A stretch of 10,652 bases of DNA from Acidimicrobiia bacterium UBA1281 (GTDB lineage: Bacteria > Actinomycetota > Acidimicrobiia > Actinomarinales > Actinomarinaceae), in the NCBI GenBank assembly GCA_002308095.1, contig DBUV01000076.1:441-11092 (forward strand). Direction: 5' to 3'. Positions 1 through 7,218 of the stretch are shown piece by piece. The translations under genes and the position numbers were made by a program. Position 1 is the first letter of the stretch. Every line of letters starts with the position of its first letter. The notes below the pieces were generated by a model. That model saw nothing but the letters and a program-made list of their open reading frames with translations. It had not been told where the DNA came from and did no database searches.

Positions 1-5
1 AAAAC

Positions 6-27
6 TGACAGACATTTGACAGACATT
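6..27. repeat. Two perfect tandem copies of an 11-bp unit
   Basis: TGACAGACATT occurs at 6-16 and again at 17-27 with no spacer. The 11-bp period is about one helical turn, which would place both copies on the same DNA face, as for a direct-repeat protein-binding site. The array may continue beyond the left edge. It lies about 225 bases upstream of the first gene, far for a simple operator, so it could equally belong to whatever precedes the window. The rest of 28-230 is AT-rich, and I see no gene or RNA there. Confidence 0.6.
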
Positions 28-237
28 ATGTTCTTTTCGACTTTTAGAGGTTTTTTCTGAGCTAAGGAAATTCTTTAAGAAAATACAAAATCAAATAATT
101 TCTACGTTATATAATTATATTTTTTGAGCTGACAACCCTAGCTAAAGTGCCTGTTTAATGATAATTAATGGTTCGTTCAAAAGTTCATTTGCAAAATTAA
201 AATATTGTTAATCCCAATAAAAATTGTTAAAATTTTA

Positions 238-245
238 TACCTTTG
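238..245 (+). promoter_or_regulatory. Bacteroidota-type -7 promoter element (TACCTTTG)
   Basis: TACCTTTG matches the Bacteroidota -7 consensus TAnnTTTG exactly. It ends 8 bases before the ATG at 254. I see no TTG at the usual spacing for the -33 box; the nearest are at 205-207 and 224-226, so only half of the promoter is supported. If used, transcription would begin within a few bases of the ATG, giving an almost leaderless mRNA. It is the best promoter candidate for the HYC_CC_PP gene and possibly for the whole operon. Confidence 0.5.
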
Positions 246-253
246 CATTATCA

Positions 254-667
254 ATGAAGCAAATTTTTCATAAAATATCATCCTTTTTGATGGCTATTGT
301 AGTGCTTTTTTCTACAATGTCATTTACTGTTGATATGCATTATTGTGGAGATAATTTAGTTGAAACTGCCATATTCCACAAAGCAAAAGGTTGCGGTATG
401 GAAATGGAAAACCCTTCAACTGAAGGATGTTCTGTTAAGGTAAAAGATTGTTGTTCTGACGAACAGTTGATAGTTGATGGTCAAGATGAATTAAACATAT
501 CTTTTGACACACTATCTTTTGACCAACAATTATTTGTTGCTTCATTTGTTTACACTTATATCAACCTTTTTGAAAGTTTAGATAAAAAGGTTGTCTCCTA
601 CGAAGAATATAGGCCTCCTCTCGTTGTCAGGCAAATCTACAAGCTAGACGAGACATATTTAATTTGA
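254..667 (+). CDS. HYC_CC_PP family small Cys-rich envelope protein
   Basis: This 137-residue protein carries the three landmarks that name the family: His-Tyr-Cys at residues 29-31, a Cys pair at 66-67, and Pro-Pro at 121-122 near the C-terminus. Further cysteines lie at 47 and 59, with Met-rich sequence (GMEME) at 48-52. Residues 8-27 form a hydrophobic signal peptide or membrane anchor, so the Cys-rich part should be outside the cytoplasm. The ATG at 254 was chosen because it gives a basic start (MKQIFHK) before the hydrophobic stretch; an upstream TTG at 224 would add ten residues that cover the promoter element. The family has no established biochemical role. Its Cys/His/Met content and its position directly ahead of a copper exporter suggest metal binding or sensing at the envelope, which is inference. 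Confidence 0.82.
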   Translation: MKQIFHKISSFLMAIVVLFSTMSFTVDMHYCGDNLVETAIFHKAKGCGMEMENPSTEGCSVKVKDCCSDEQLIVDGQDELNISFDTLSFDQQLFVASFVYTYINLFESLDKKVVSYEEYRPPLVVRQIYKLDETYLI

Positions 668-687
668 TTTTTAAGCAATAGACTTTT

Positions 688-717
688 TTATCCAGTGGAT
701 GTTTTCCATTAGGATAA
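688..717. other. Hairpin between the HYC_CC_PP gene and cusA
   Basis: TTATCCAGTGGA (688-699) can pair with TCCATTAGGATAA (705-717) around a 5-base loop, giving 12 base pairs including one G-U, with one bulged A at 711. On the plus strand the T-run (684-689) precedes the stem instead of following it, so it is not a canonical intrinsic terminator for the upstream gene; read on the minus strand the tract follows the stem. It lies in the 107-base gap between the first gene and the pump gene, where it could act as an attenuator, a processing site or an mRNA-stability element. Confidence 0.5.
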
Positions 718-774
718 TCCTTTGTATTCGGTGTTTTCTTAACGCCATTGTCTAATTGTTTAATTATCAAGCTA

Positions 775-3700
775 ATGCTAAACAAAAGCATAAAATTTCT
801 AATAGAAAACAAACTTGTTGCAGTATTACTACTCGTTCTATTCATAGGATGGGGAATAGTAAATGCACCTTTTAATTGGGATACTGGTTTTTTACCATCC
901 AATCCTGTAGCTGTGGATGCCATACCCGATATTGGTGAAAATCAGCAAATCGTTTTTACTAAATGGGATGGTCGCTCACCACAAGATATAGAAGACCAAA
1001 TTACCTACCCGTTAACTACTTCATTATTGGGTATTCCAGGTGTAAAAACCATTCGTAGTTCCTCTATGTTCGGCTTTTCAAGTATCTATATCATTTTTGA
1101 AGAAGATGTTGAGTTTTATTGGAGTAGAAGTAGAATTCTGGAAAAATTAAATTCGTTACCTAGTGGTTTATTGCCAAACGATGTAAATCCAGCATTGGGT
1201 CCAGATGCCACAGGATTAGGACAAATATTTTGGTACACACTTGAAGGTCGTGATGAAAAAGGTAATGTTACTGGTGGTTGGGATTTACACGAACTAAGAA
1301 GTATTCAAGATTACTATGTAAAGTATGCATTGTCCTCTGCAAGCGGTGTTTCAGAAGTAGCATCTATAGGTGGTTATGTTCAAGAATATCAAGTGGACGT
1401 GAATCCAGAACTAATGCGTCAATATAATATTGGATTGCATCACGTTGTAAAAGCAGTTAAGGAAAGTAATAAAGACATTGGTGCACAAACATTGGAAATT
1501 AACCAAGCCGAATATTTAGTTCGTGGTTTGGGGTATGTGAAATCCATTTCAGACATCGAAAATGCAGTAGTTACTTCCGAAAATTATACTTCAATTAGGA
1601 TAAAGGATATTGGTAAAGTTTCTTTAGGTCCTGCAACAAGACGAGGTATATTAGATAAAGAAGGAGCTGAAGTCGTTGGTGCTGTTGTTGTAGCTCGTTA
1701 TGGTGCAAACCCAATGGAAGTCATAAATAACGTAAAGGAAAAAATTAGTGAATTAAGTGCAGGATTACCTTCAAAAGTATTAGCGGATGGTAGAACCTCA
1801 CAAGTAACCATAGTGCCTTTTTACGATAGAACAGAATTGATTCAAGAAACATTAGGCACACTTAACGAAGCCTTAACGCTAGAAATATTGATTACCATTT
1901 TAGTAATAATTATTATGGTGTTTAATCTTCGAGCTTCCGTACTAATTTCTGGACTATTACCTGTTGCAGTTCTAATGGTATTTATTGCAATGAAACTTTT
2001 TGGAGTCGATGCAAATATTGTCGCATTATCTGGTATTGCAATTGCTATCGGAACGATGGTCGATGTTGGTGTTATACTATCAGAAAATATTATTCGGCAT
2101 TTAGACGAAAATCGTTCCCACGAAAGTAGGAATCTCATACCCATAAACACGGTAGTTTATAACGCAACAGCTGAAGTGTCTGGCGCAATCGTAACCGCAG
2201 TTATGACAACTATTATCAGTTTCATTCCTGTATTTACAATGATTGGAGCGGAAGGAAAACTATTCAGACCATTAGCCTTCACAAAGACTTTTGCATTAAC
2301 AGCTTCTATAATAGTAGCATTATTTTTAATTCCACCTTTTGCAGCGTTTTTATTCAGAAAGAAAAACATCAAAAGCACTTTTAAATATGTTTTAAATGGC
2401 GTTTTAATAGCATTAGGAATCATTGCTATAATATACGGGTATTGGTTGGGGTTAGTATTGATTGCTTTTGGTACGGTTGCAATAACCAGTGATTTTTTGA
2501 ACAGGGATAAATTCCACTTTTCACTTTCAACTTTTCACTTTTCACTTTCAACAAATTTTATCAATATCATTATTTCGGTATCAGCAATAGTATTCCTTTT
2601 AGCTGAATATTGGAGACCATTAGGCGTGGATAAAAGCATTTTCTGGAATCTCATTTTTGTGAGTGTTATTTGCTTTGGTTTATTAGGTATTTTCTCATTA
2701 TTTATCAAATATTACACACGTATTTTAAGGTGGTGTTTAGATAATAAGTTGCTCTTTTTGTCTGTTCCAACAGCTATTGTCATTGCAGGTTTTTTCATTA
2801 TGAAAAATACAGCCAAAGAGTTTATGCCATCTTTAAATGAAGGCTCATTTCTACTAATGCCAACCTCTATGCCTCATTCTGGCGTAGAAGAAAACAAACG
2901 TGTTTTACAACAATTGGATATGGCTGTTGCCAGTATTCCAGAGATTGAAACCGTAGTTGGTAAGGCAGGTCGTACAGAATCAGCTTTAGACCCAGCACCC
3001 TTATCAATGTATGAAAATATCATTCAGTACAAACCAGAATATATGCTGAATGAAAATGGACAACGTCAACGCTATAAAGTAAATTATAATGATTTGTTTG
3101 AATTGAAAGATGGACGATTCATCGCAAATCCAAATAATTCCGAAAATGTCACCTTGAGCGCAGTCGAAAGGTCTCAACTCATTCCAGATAACAATGGCGA
3201 GTATTATCGTAATTGGCGAACAGAAATACAATCACCAGACGATATTTGGAATGAAATCGTAAGAGTGACCAAATTGCCAGGCGTAACCTCTGCACCAAAG
3301 CTGCAACCTATTGAAACCCGATTGGTAATGCTTCAAACAGGAATGCGAGCACCAATGGGAATTAAAGTAAAAGGTCAAGACTTAAAGAAGATTGAAGCGT
3401 TTGGTGTGCAATTAGAAAACGTCATCAAGGAAGCTGAAGGTGTGAAACAAGAAGCTGTTTTTGCAGACCGAATTGTTGGTAAGCCTTATCTGCTCATTGA
3501 TATTGACAGAGAGAAAATTGCACGTTATGGCATTTCGATACAAGATGTTCAAGATGTATTAAAAGTAGCAGTTGGCGGAATGGTATTAACCCAAACCGTT
3601 GAAGGTCGAGAACGCTATGGTGTTCGAGTACGATACCCAAGAGAATTACGAGCAAACCCAACAGACTTACAACAGATTTATGTGCCAGTTGAAAAAGGCA

Positions 3701-4536
3701 GTCCTTTGCCATTAAGCGAATTAGCAACGATAAGATACGAACAAGGTCCACAAGTCATTAAAAGTGAAGATACTTTTTTAGTTGGCTATGTATTGTTTGA
3801 TAAATTAGATGGCTTTGCAGAAGTAAGCGTTGTTAAAAATGCACAAGCATTAATTCAAGAAAAGATAGATTCTGGTGAATTGATAGTTCCAAAAGGAATC
3901 AACTATGCATTCACAGGAACGTATGAAAATCAGTTACGAGCAGAAAAAACCTTATCGGTTGTTGTACCGTTAGCATTGGCAATCATTTTCTTAATTCTGT
4001 ATTTTCAGTTCCGTTCGGTTGGTACGTCCTTAATGGTATTCACAGGTATCGCAGTAGCCTTTGCAGGTGGTTTTATAATGATTTGGCTCTATGGTCAAGA
4101 TTGGTTTTTAAACTTCAATGTCGCTGGCGAAAATATGCGAGACTTATTCCAGATGCATCCCATTAATTTAAGTGTAGCAGTTTGGGTTGGGTTTATTGCA
4201 CTCTTCGGTATAGCAACAGACGATGGTGTAGTAATGGCAACCTATTTAACGCAAACTTTTGATAGAAATACACCAGAGAATAAAAAGGAAATTAGAGCAT
4301 CTATTGTAGAAGCTGGTGAAAAAAGAATCAGACCGTGTTTAATGACTACAGCTACAACCATTTTAGCATTATTACCAGTATTAACCTCTGCAGGTCGAGG
4401 AAGCGACATAATGATTCCGATGGCAATTCCAAGTTTTGGCGGAATGCTCATTGCCTTAATCACTTTGTTTGTTGTACCAGTATTGTATAGCTGGAAGGCA
4501 GAAGTTCAACTTAAAAGAACATCAAATGAAAAATAA
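775..4536 (+). CDS. cusA: CusA-type heavy-metal efflux RND transporter
   Basis: Inner-membrane proton-driven pump of the HME-RND family, probably exporting Cu(I)/Ag(I). Length from this start is 1253 residues, longer than E. coli CusA (about 1047). TM1 spans about 14-30. The three methionines of the CusA copper site (E. coli M573, M623, M672) align with M695 (LLMPTSM), M745 (PAPLSMYEN) and M852 (VMLQTGM). The TM4 relay acids are D430 and E437 (MVDVGVILSEN); D1149 (ATDDGVV) matches E939, while the E. coli K984 site reads Cys1188 (RPCLM). Residues 531-645 between TM6 and TM7 hold about four extra hydrophobic segments. The ATG at 775 was preferred over a TTG at 748 because it gives MLNKSIKFLIENK directly before TM1. 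Two repeat-derived insertions lie in frame at residues 580-593 and about 792-801. The 3' end overlaps the next gene by 11 bases. Confidence 0.95.
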   Translation: MLNKSIKFLIENKLVAVLLLVLFIGWGIVNAPFNWDTGFLPSNPVAVDAIPDIGENQQIVFTKWDGRSPQDIEDQITYPLTTSLLGIPGVKTIRSSSMFGFSSIYIIFEEDVEFYWSRSRILEKLNSLPSGLLPNDVNPALGPDATGLGQIFWYTLEGRDEKGNVTGGWDLHELRSIQDYYVKYALSSASGVSEVASIGGYVQEYQVDVNPELMRQYNIGLHHVVKAVKESNKDIGAQTLEINQAEYLVRGLGYVKSISDIENAVVTSENYTSIRIKDIGKVSLGPATRRGILDKEGAEVVGAVVVARYGANPMEVINNVKEKISELSAGLPSKVLADGRTSQVTIVPFYDRTELIQETLGTLNEALTLEILITILVIIIMVFNLRASVLISGLLPVAVLMVFIAMKLFGVDANIVALSGIAIAIGTMVDVGVILSENIIRHLDENRSHESRNLIPINTVVYNATAEVSGAIVTAVMTTIISFIPVFTMIGAEGKLFRPLAFTKTFALTASIIVALFLIPPFAAFLFRKKNIKSTFKYVLNGVLIALGIIAIIYGYWLGLVLIAFGTVAITSDFLNRDKFHFSLSTFHFSLSTNFINIIISVSAIVFLLAEYWRPLGVDKSIFWNLIFVSVICFGLLGIFSLFIKYYTRILRWCLDNKLLFLSVPTAIVIAGFFIMKNTAKEFMPSLNEGSFLLMPTSMPHSGVEENKRVLQQLDMAVASIPEIETVVGKAGRTESALDPAPLSMYENIIQYKPEYMLNENGQRQRYKVNYNDLFELKDGRFIANPNNSENVTLSAVERSQLIPDNNGEYYRNWRTEIQSPDDIWNEIVRVTKLPGVTSAPKLQPIETRLVMLQTGMRAPMGIKVKGQDLKKIEAFGVQLENVIKEAEGVKQEAVFADRIVGKPYLLIDIDREKIARYGISIQDVQDVLKVAVGGMVLTQTVEGRERYGVRVRYPRELRANPTDLQQIYVPVEKGSPLPLSELATIRYEQGPQVIKSEDTFLVGYVLFDKLDGFAEVSVVKNAQALIQEKIDSGELIVPKGINYAFTGTYENQLRAEKTLSVVVPLALAIIFLILYFQFRSVGTSLMVFTGIAVAFAGGFIMIWLYGQDWFLNFNVAGENMRDLFQMHPINLSVAVWVGFIALFGIATDDGVVMATYLTQTFDRNTPENKKEIRASIVEAGEKRIRPCLMTTATTILALLPVLTSAGRGSDIMIPMAIPSFGGMLIALITLFVVPVLYSWKAEVQLKRTSNEK
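2512..2553 (+). repeat. In-frame 21-bp tandem duplication inside cusA (FHFSLST x2)
   Basis: Two consecutive 21-bp units (2512-2532 and 2533-2553) each encode FHFSLST, residues 580-593. They share the identical 17-mer CACTTTTCACTTTCAAC at 2515-2531 and 2536-2552. From memory, TTTCACTTTTCAC/CTTTCAAC strings are common in intergenic regions of flavobacterial genomes. The unit is a multiple of three, so the frame is kept. It lies in the extra membrane region between TM6 and TM7, between predicted hydrophobic segments, where a short insertion is probably tolerated. Confidence 0.75.
3147..3175. repeat. Flavobacterial palindromic repeat core embedded in cusA
   Basis: The stretch contains CTTGAGCGCAGTCGAAAG flanked by AC on the left and GT on the right. 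ACCTT (3151-3155) is inverted as AAGGT (3168-3172). I recognise this as the core of a very common Bacteroidota interspersed repeat (TGTCA..TGAGCGCAGTCGA.. type), which in reverse gives the often-seen spurious peptide PFDCAQGD. Here it reads in frame as VTLSAVERSQ, about residues 792-801, in a periplasmic loop between the Cu-site methionines M745 and M852. Recognition rests on memory of the motif, not on a search. Confidence 0.65.
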
Positions 4537-5764
4537 AATAATAAATATTAAACTCGTCTTGATTCTTGTTTCTTGCTTCTTGAGTCTCTTTACAAACGCT
4601 CAACAATTAGAAATATTTATTGATGAAGCTTTAACAAAAAATCCAGAAATTCAAAAGTTTGAGTTACAATACAAAAGAGCTTCTGAAAAAGTAAACGAGG
4701 TTAACACCATTCCTAATACCGAATTTGGTGTTGGTTACTTTGTAAGTGAACCGGAAACCAGAACAGGTGCACAACGCTTTAAAGTATCTGCTAAACAAAT
4801 GTTACCGTGGTTCGGAACCATTACATCGAGAGAAAACTATGTAAGTTCATTGGCAGATGCTAAATACGAGGACATTGTTATCGCAAAGCGAAAACTAATG
4901 GCTTCGGTATCACAATCCTATTTTAATCTATACGCCAACAAAGCAAAGCAAGAGGTGTTAACTGAAAACATCAAACTATTAGAAACTTACGAAACATTAG
5001 CACTAACATCTGTTGAGGTTGGTAAAGCATCCGCAGTAGATGTGTTGCGATTGCAAATGCGTCAGAACGAAATGCAACAATTAAAAGACGTATTGCAACA
5101 ACAATTTTTAGCAGAACAAACTAACTTCAATAATCTATTGAATAGAGATAATGATGTTACCGTGAATGTGGTAGATAGTTTACTGATACCTTCTGAAGAC
5201 TTTGATATTACTTCTGAAAATTTAGCATTACATCCCGAATTACTAAAATATGATAAACTTTATAAATCCATAGAGCAATCAGAATTATTAAATCAAAAAG
5301 AAAGCAGTCCAATGATTGGTTTTGGATTAGATTATATCAATGTTGCTGAAAGACCAAATATGGATTTCAGCGATAACGGAAAGGATATTGTAATGCCAAT
5401 GGTTTCGGTATCTATCCCAATTTTCAATAAGAAATATAAATCCCAAACCAAACAAAATGATTTGCAGCAGCAGGAAATTACTGCTCAAAAACAGGAACGT
5501 TTAAATGCATTGGAAACGCTTTTAGACAAAGCAAATAACGAACGCATTTCTGCAAGAATAAGTTATGCTACTCAAACAAAAAACTTAAAGCAAGCTAAAG
5601 ATGCAGAAGACATTTTAATCAAAAGCTACGAAACAGGAACGATAGATTTTAATGATGTTTTGGATATTCAAGAACTACAACTAAAGTTTCAAATGAACCA
5701 AATAGAATCAATTAGAACTTATTATGTTCAATCAACGATTATTAATTATTTAACACAGCAATAA
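4526..5764 (+). CDS. TolC-family outer-membrane efflux protein (CusC/CzcC-like)
   Basis: A 412-residue outer-membrane factor that would form the trimeric exit duct of the RND pump. Residues 1-25 are a signal peptide ending NA|QQ (signal peptidase I type). LVSC at 14-17 resembles a lipobox, but the hydrophobic FLSLF after it argues against lipidation. The mature protein is mostly Gln/Glu/Lys-rich amphipathic helix with the heptad-like character of TolC coils, for example about 45-60, 140-200 and 315-390. Motifs typical of the family include YKRASEKVNEVNTIPNTEF near the N-terminus and a late ETGTIDFNDVLDIQ. The ATG at 4526 lies inside the cusA end (11-base overlap), implying translational coupling; an in-frame start at 4469 would bury the signal peptide. 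The substrate is inferred from the adjoining CusA. Confidence 0.9.
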   Translation: MKNKIINIKLVLILVSCFLSLFTNAQQLEIFIDEALTKNPEIQKFELQYKRASEKVNEVNTIPNTEFGVGYFVSEPETRTGAQRFKVSAKQMLPWFGTITSRENYVSSLADAKYEDIVIAKRKLMASVSQSYFNLYANKAKQEVLTENIKLLETYETLALTSVEVGKASAVDVLRLQMRQNEMQQLKDVLQQQFLAEQTNFNNLLNRDNDVTVNVVDSLLIPSEDFDITSENLALHPELLKYDKLYKSIEQSELLNQKESSPMIGFGLDYINVAERPNMDFSDNGKDIVMPMVSVSIPIFNKKYKSQTKQNDLQQQEITAQKQERLNALETLLDKANNERISARISYATQTKNLKQAKDAEDILIKSYETGTIDFNDVLDIQELQLKFQMNQIESIRTYYVQSTIINYLTQQ

Positions 5765-6495
5765 TGAAACACACATATAAGATTGCGGGAATGACTTGCA
5801 ATAACTGTAAGGCTTCCGTCGAGAAATATTTAAGTAAAATAGACCACGTATCAGAGGTGTCTGTTAATCTTGAAAAAGGTGAGGCAGAAGTGAAAATGAA
5901 TAAACATATTTCAACTGATATACTACAAAAAGCATTACCAGAAAAGTATACTTTATCTGAAAAGAAAGAGAAGAATGTGTTTGCATCTTCAAGTATGTCG
6001 GCAATGCCTATGGAAGAAGAAAAAAGTAAATTACAACAGCTAAAACCTTTATTGCTTATCATTTTTTATATAGCAACTGCAAGTGTATTATTACATTATA
6101 AAAATTGGACTTGGAGCGCTTTTATGCTCGACTTTATGGGGTTATTTTACATCGTGTTTAGTTTTTTCAAGATGTTAGATTTAAAAGGCTTTCCTGAATC
6201 CTTTCGTATGTACGACCCTTTAGCTAAACGTGTTCCTTTTTATGGGAAAGTTTATCCATTTATTGAAACAGCTTTAGGACTGATGTTTTTATTGCGGTTT
6301 GAAATTAATATAGCTTTAATAATTACACTTATAGTATTAGGGATAACAACAATTGGAGTAACAAAAACATTATTGGACAAAAAATCAATACGATGTGCGT
6401 GTTTAGGTACTGCTTTAAAATTACCTATGACAGAAGCCACTTTTATTGAAAATGCTATTATGATTGTAATGGCGACATTAATGCTTATAAATTAA
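5764..6495 (+). CDS. HMA domain fused to a MauE/DoxX-like membrane protein
   Basis: A 243-residue two-part protein. Residues 1-65 form a heavy-metal-associated (CopZ/Atx1-like) domain with the Cu(I)-binding loop GMTCNNC, cysteines at 12 and 15. A Met/Ser-rich linker (about 70-90, SSSMSAMPMEEE) leads to about four membrane segments (approximately 93-111, 120-138, 163-182, 183-201) and a CACLG motif at 211-215, the Cys pair typical of MauE-type redox-associated proteins. In methylamine utilisation MauE helps maturation of a disulfide-rich enzyme. The function here is not known; a role passing copper or thiol reducing equivalents at the inner membrane fits the domains. The start codon overlaps the preceding stop by one base (TAATG), so it is co-translated with the outer-membrane factor. 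The C-terminal family assignment is less certain than the HMA domain. Confidence 0.85.
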   Translation: MKHTYKIAGMTCNNCKASVEKYLSKIDHVSEVSVNLEKGEAEVKMNKHISTDILQKALPEKYTLSEKKEKNVFASSSMSAMPMEEEKSKLQQLKPLLLIIFYIATASVLLHYKNWTWSAFMLDFMGLFYIVFSFFKMLDLKGFPESFRMYDPLAKRVPFYGKVYPFIETALGLMFLLRFEINIALIITLIVLGITTIGVTKTLLDKKSIRCACLGTALKLPMTEATFIENAIMIVMATLMLIN

Positions 6496-6501
6496 ATTGT
6501 T

Positions 6502-7218
6502 ATGGTAAATAGGCATACTGCGTTAAAAATTAGAAAAACCCACAGGTATTTGGGTCTCTTTTTAGGGATTCAATTCCTGTTTTGGACTATTAGTGGTTTA
6601 TACTTTAGTTGGACGAACATCGATGAAATACACGGAGACCAATTTAAAAACTTGAAGTATCAACCCAAAGCATTTAATAGTTTAATAAGTCCTTCAGAAA
6701 TGGATGTTCCAAATGGTATAAAGACTATTGAATTAAGAGATATTGATAATGCACCGTACTATTGGATAAATAAAGAGCAATTGTATAATGCTTTAGATGG
6801 AATGCCAAAAAATAGTATTACGCAGAAAGAGGCACTCTATATTGCCAAAAACCATATGAAAAGTGGTTTAGAGGTAGAATCTGTTGAGCAAATTACGGAA
6901 ACTGGAAAACACCACGAGTATCGAGAAAAACTACTACCTGCTTATGTTATCTCATATAAAACAGATGAAGCACTAAAAGCATACGTTTCTGTAAGCGACG
7001 GAAAATTTCAAACCGTAAGACATCGTTCTTGGCGTTGGTTTGATTTTTTATGGATGACACATACCATGGACTATGAAGGCAGAGACAATTTTAATACCAT
7101 TGTTTTGAGAGCCTTTTCACTTTTAGGATTGATAACCGTTTTAAGTGGGTTTTTGTTGTGGTACACCTCGTCACCTTCAATTAGGAAATTATTAAAACGA
7201 AAAAAAATAAAGAAATGA
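6502..7218 (+). CDS. PepSY-type two-TM membrane protein
   Basis: This 238-residue protein has an N-terminal membrane segment at about 16-36, preceded by the KTHRYLGL motif characteristic of PepSY-associated TM proteins, a periplasmic domain of about 160 residues, and a second membrane segment at about 203-221 followed by a strongly basic cytoplasmic tail (LLKRKKIKK). The periplasmic part includes a PepSY-like stretch (about 108-165: ITQKEALYIAKNHMKSG, then AYVISYKTDEALKAYVSVSDG) and a conserved-looking His/Trp/Asp block (RHRSWRWFDFLWMTHTMDYE) just before TM2. Related proteins are often found near iron or copper uptake and reduction genes; the function is not established. It follows the HMA-MauE gene by 6 bases and overlaps the adaptor gene by 4 (ATGA), so it is an integral operon member. 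Histidines near both membrane segments could be haem ligands, but this is speculative. Confidence 0.8.
   Translation: MVNRHTALKIRKTHRYLGLFLGIQFLFWTISGLYFSWTNIDEIHGDQFKNLKYQPKAFNSLISPSEMDVPNGIKTIELRDIDNAPYYWINKEQLYNALDGMPKNSITQKEALYIAKNHMKSGLEVESVEQITETGKHHEYREKLLPAYVISYKTDEALKAYVSVSDGKFQTVRHRSWRWFDFLWMTHTMDYEGRDNFNTIVLRAFSLLGLITVLSGFLLWYTSSPSIRKLLKRKKIKK

Noticed and set aside
748..774. TTG-initiated N-terminal extension of the CusA protein
   Set aside because: The nine added residues (MSNCLIIKL) do not fit the family start; the ATG at 775 gives MLNKSIKF just before TM1.
627..923. Minus-strand reading frame of 98 codons across the 667-775 gap
   Set aside because: Most of it is antisense to two well-supported genes and it shows no recognisable domain; the gap is better described by the hairpin.
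3004..3231. Minus-strand frame containing PFDCAQGD
   Set aside because: It is antisense to cusA; the peptide is the reverse reading of the interspersed repeat and not a gene.
4469..4525. Upstream in-frame start for the outer-membrane factor
   Set aside because: It would place 19 residues translated from cusA sequence in front of a good signal peptide; the ATG at 4526 is preferred.
4526..4576. Lipoprotein call for the outer-membrane factor (LVSC, residues 14-17)
   Set aside because: The hydrophobic stretch continues past the Cys and ends in a good NA|QQ cleavage site, so signal peptidase I processing is more likely.
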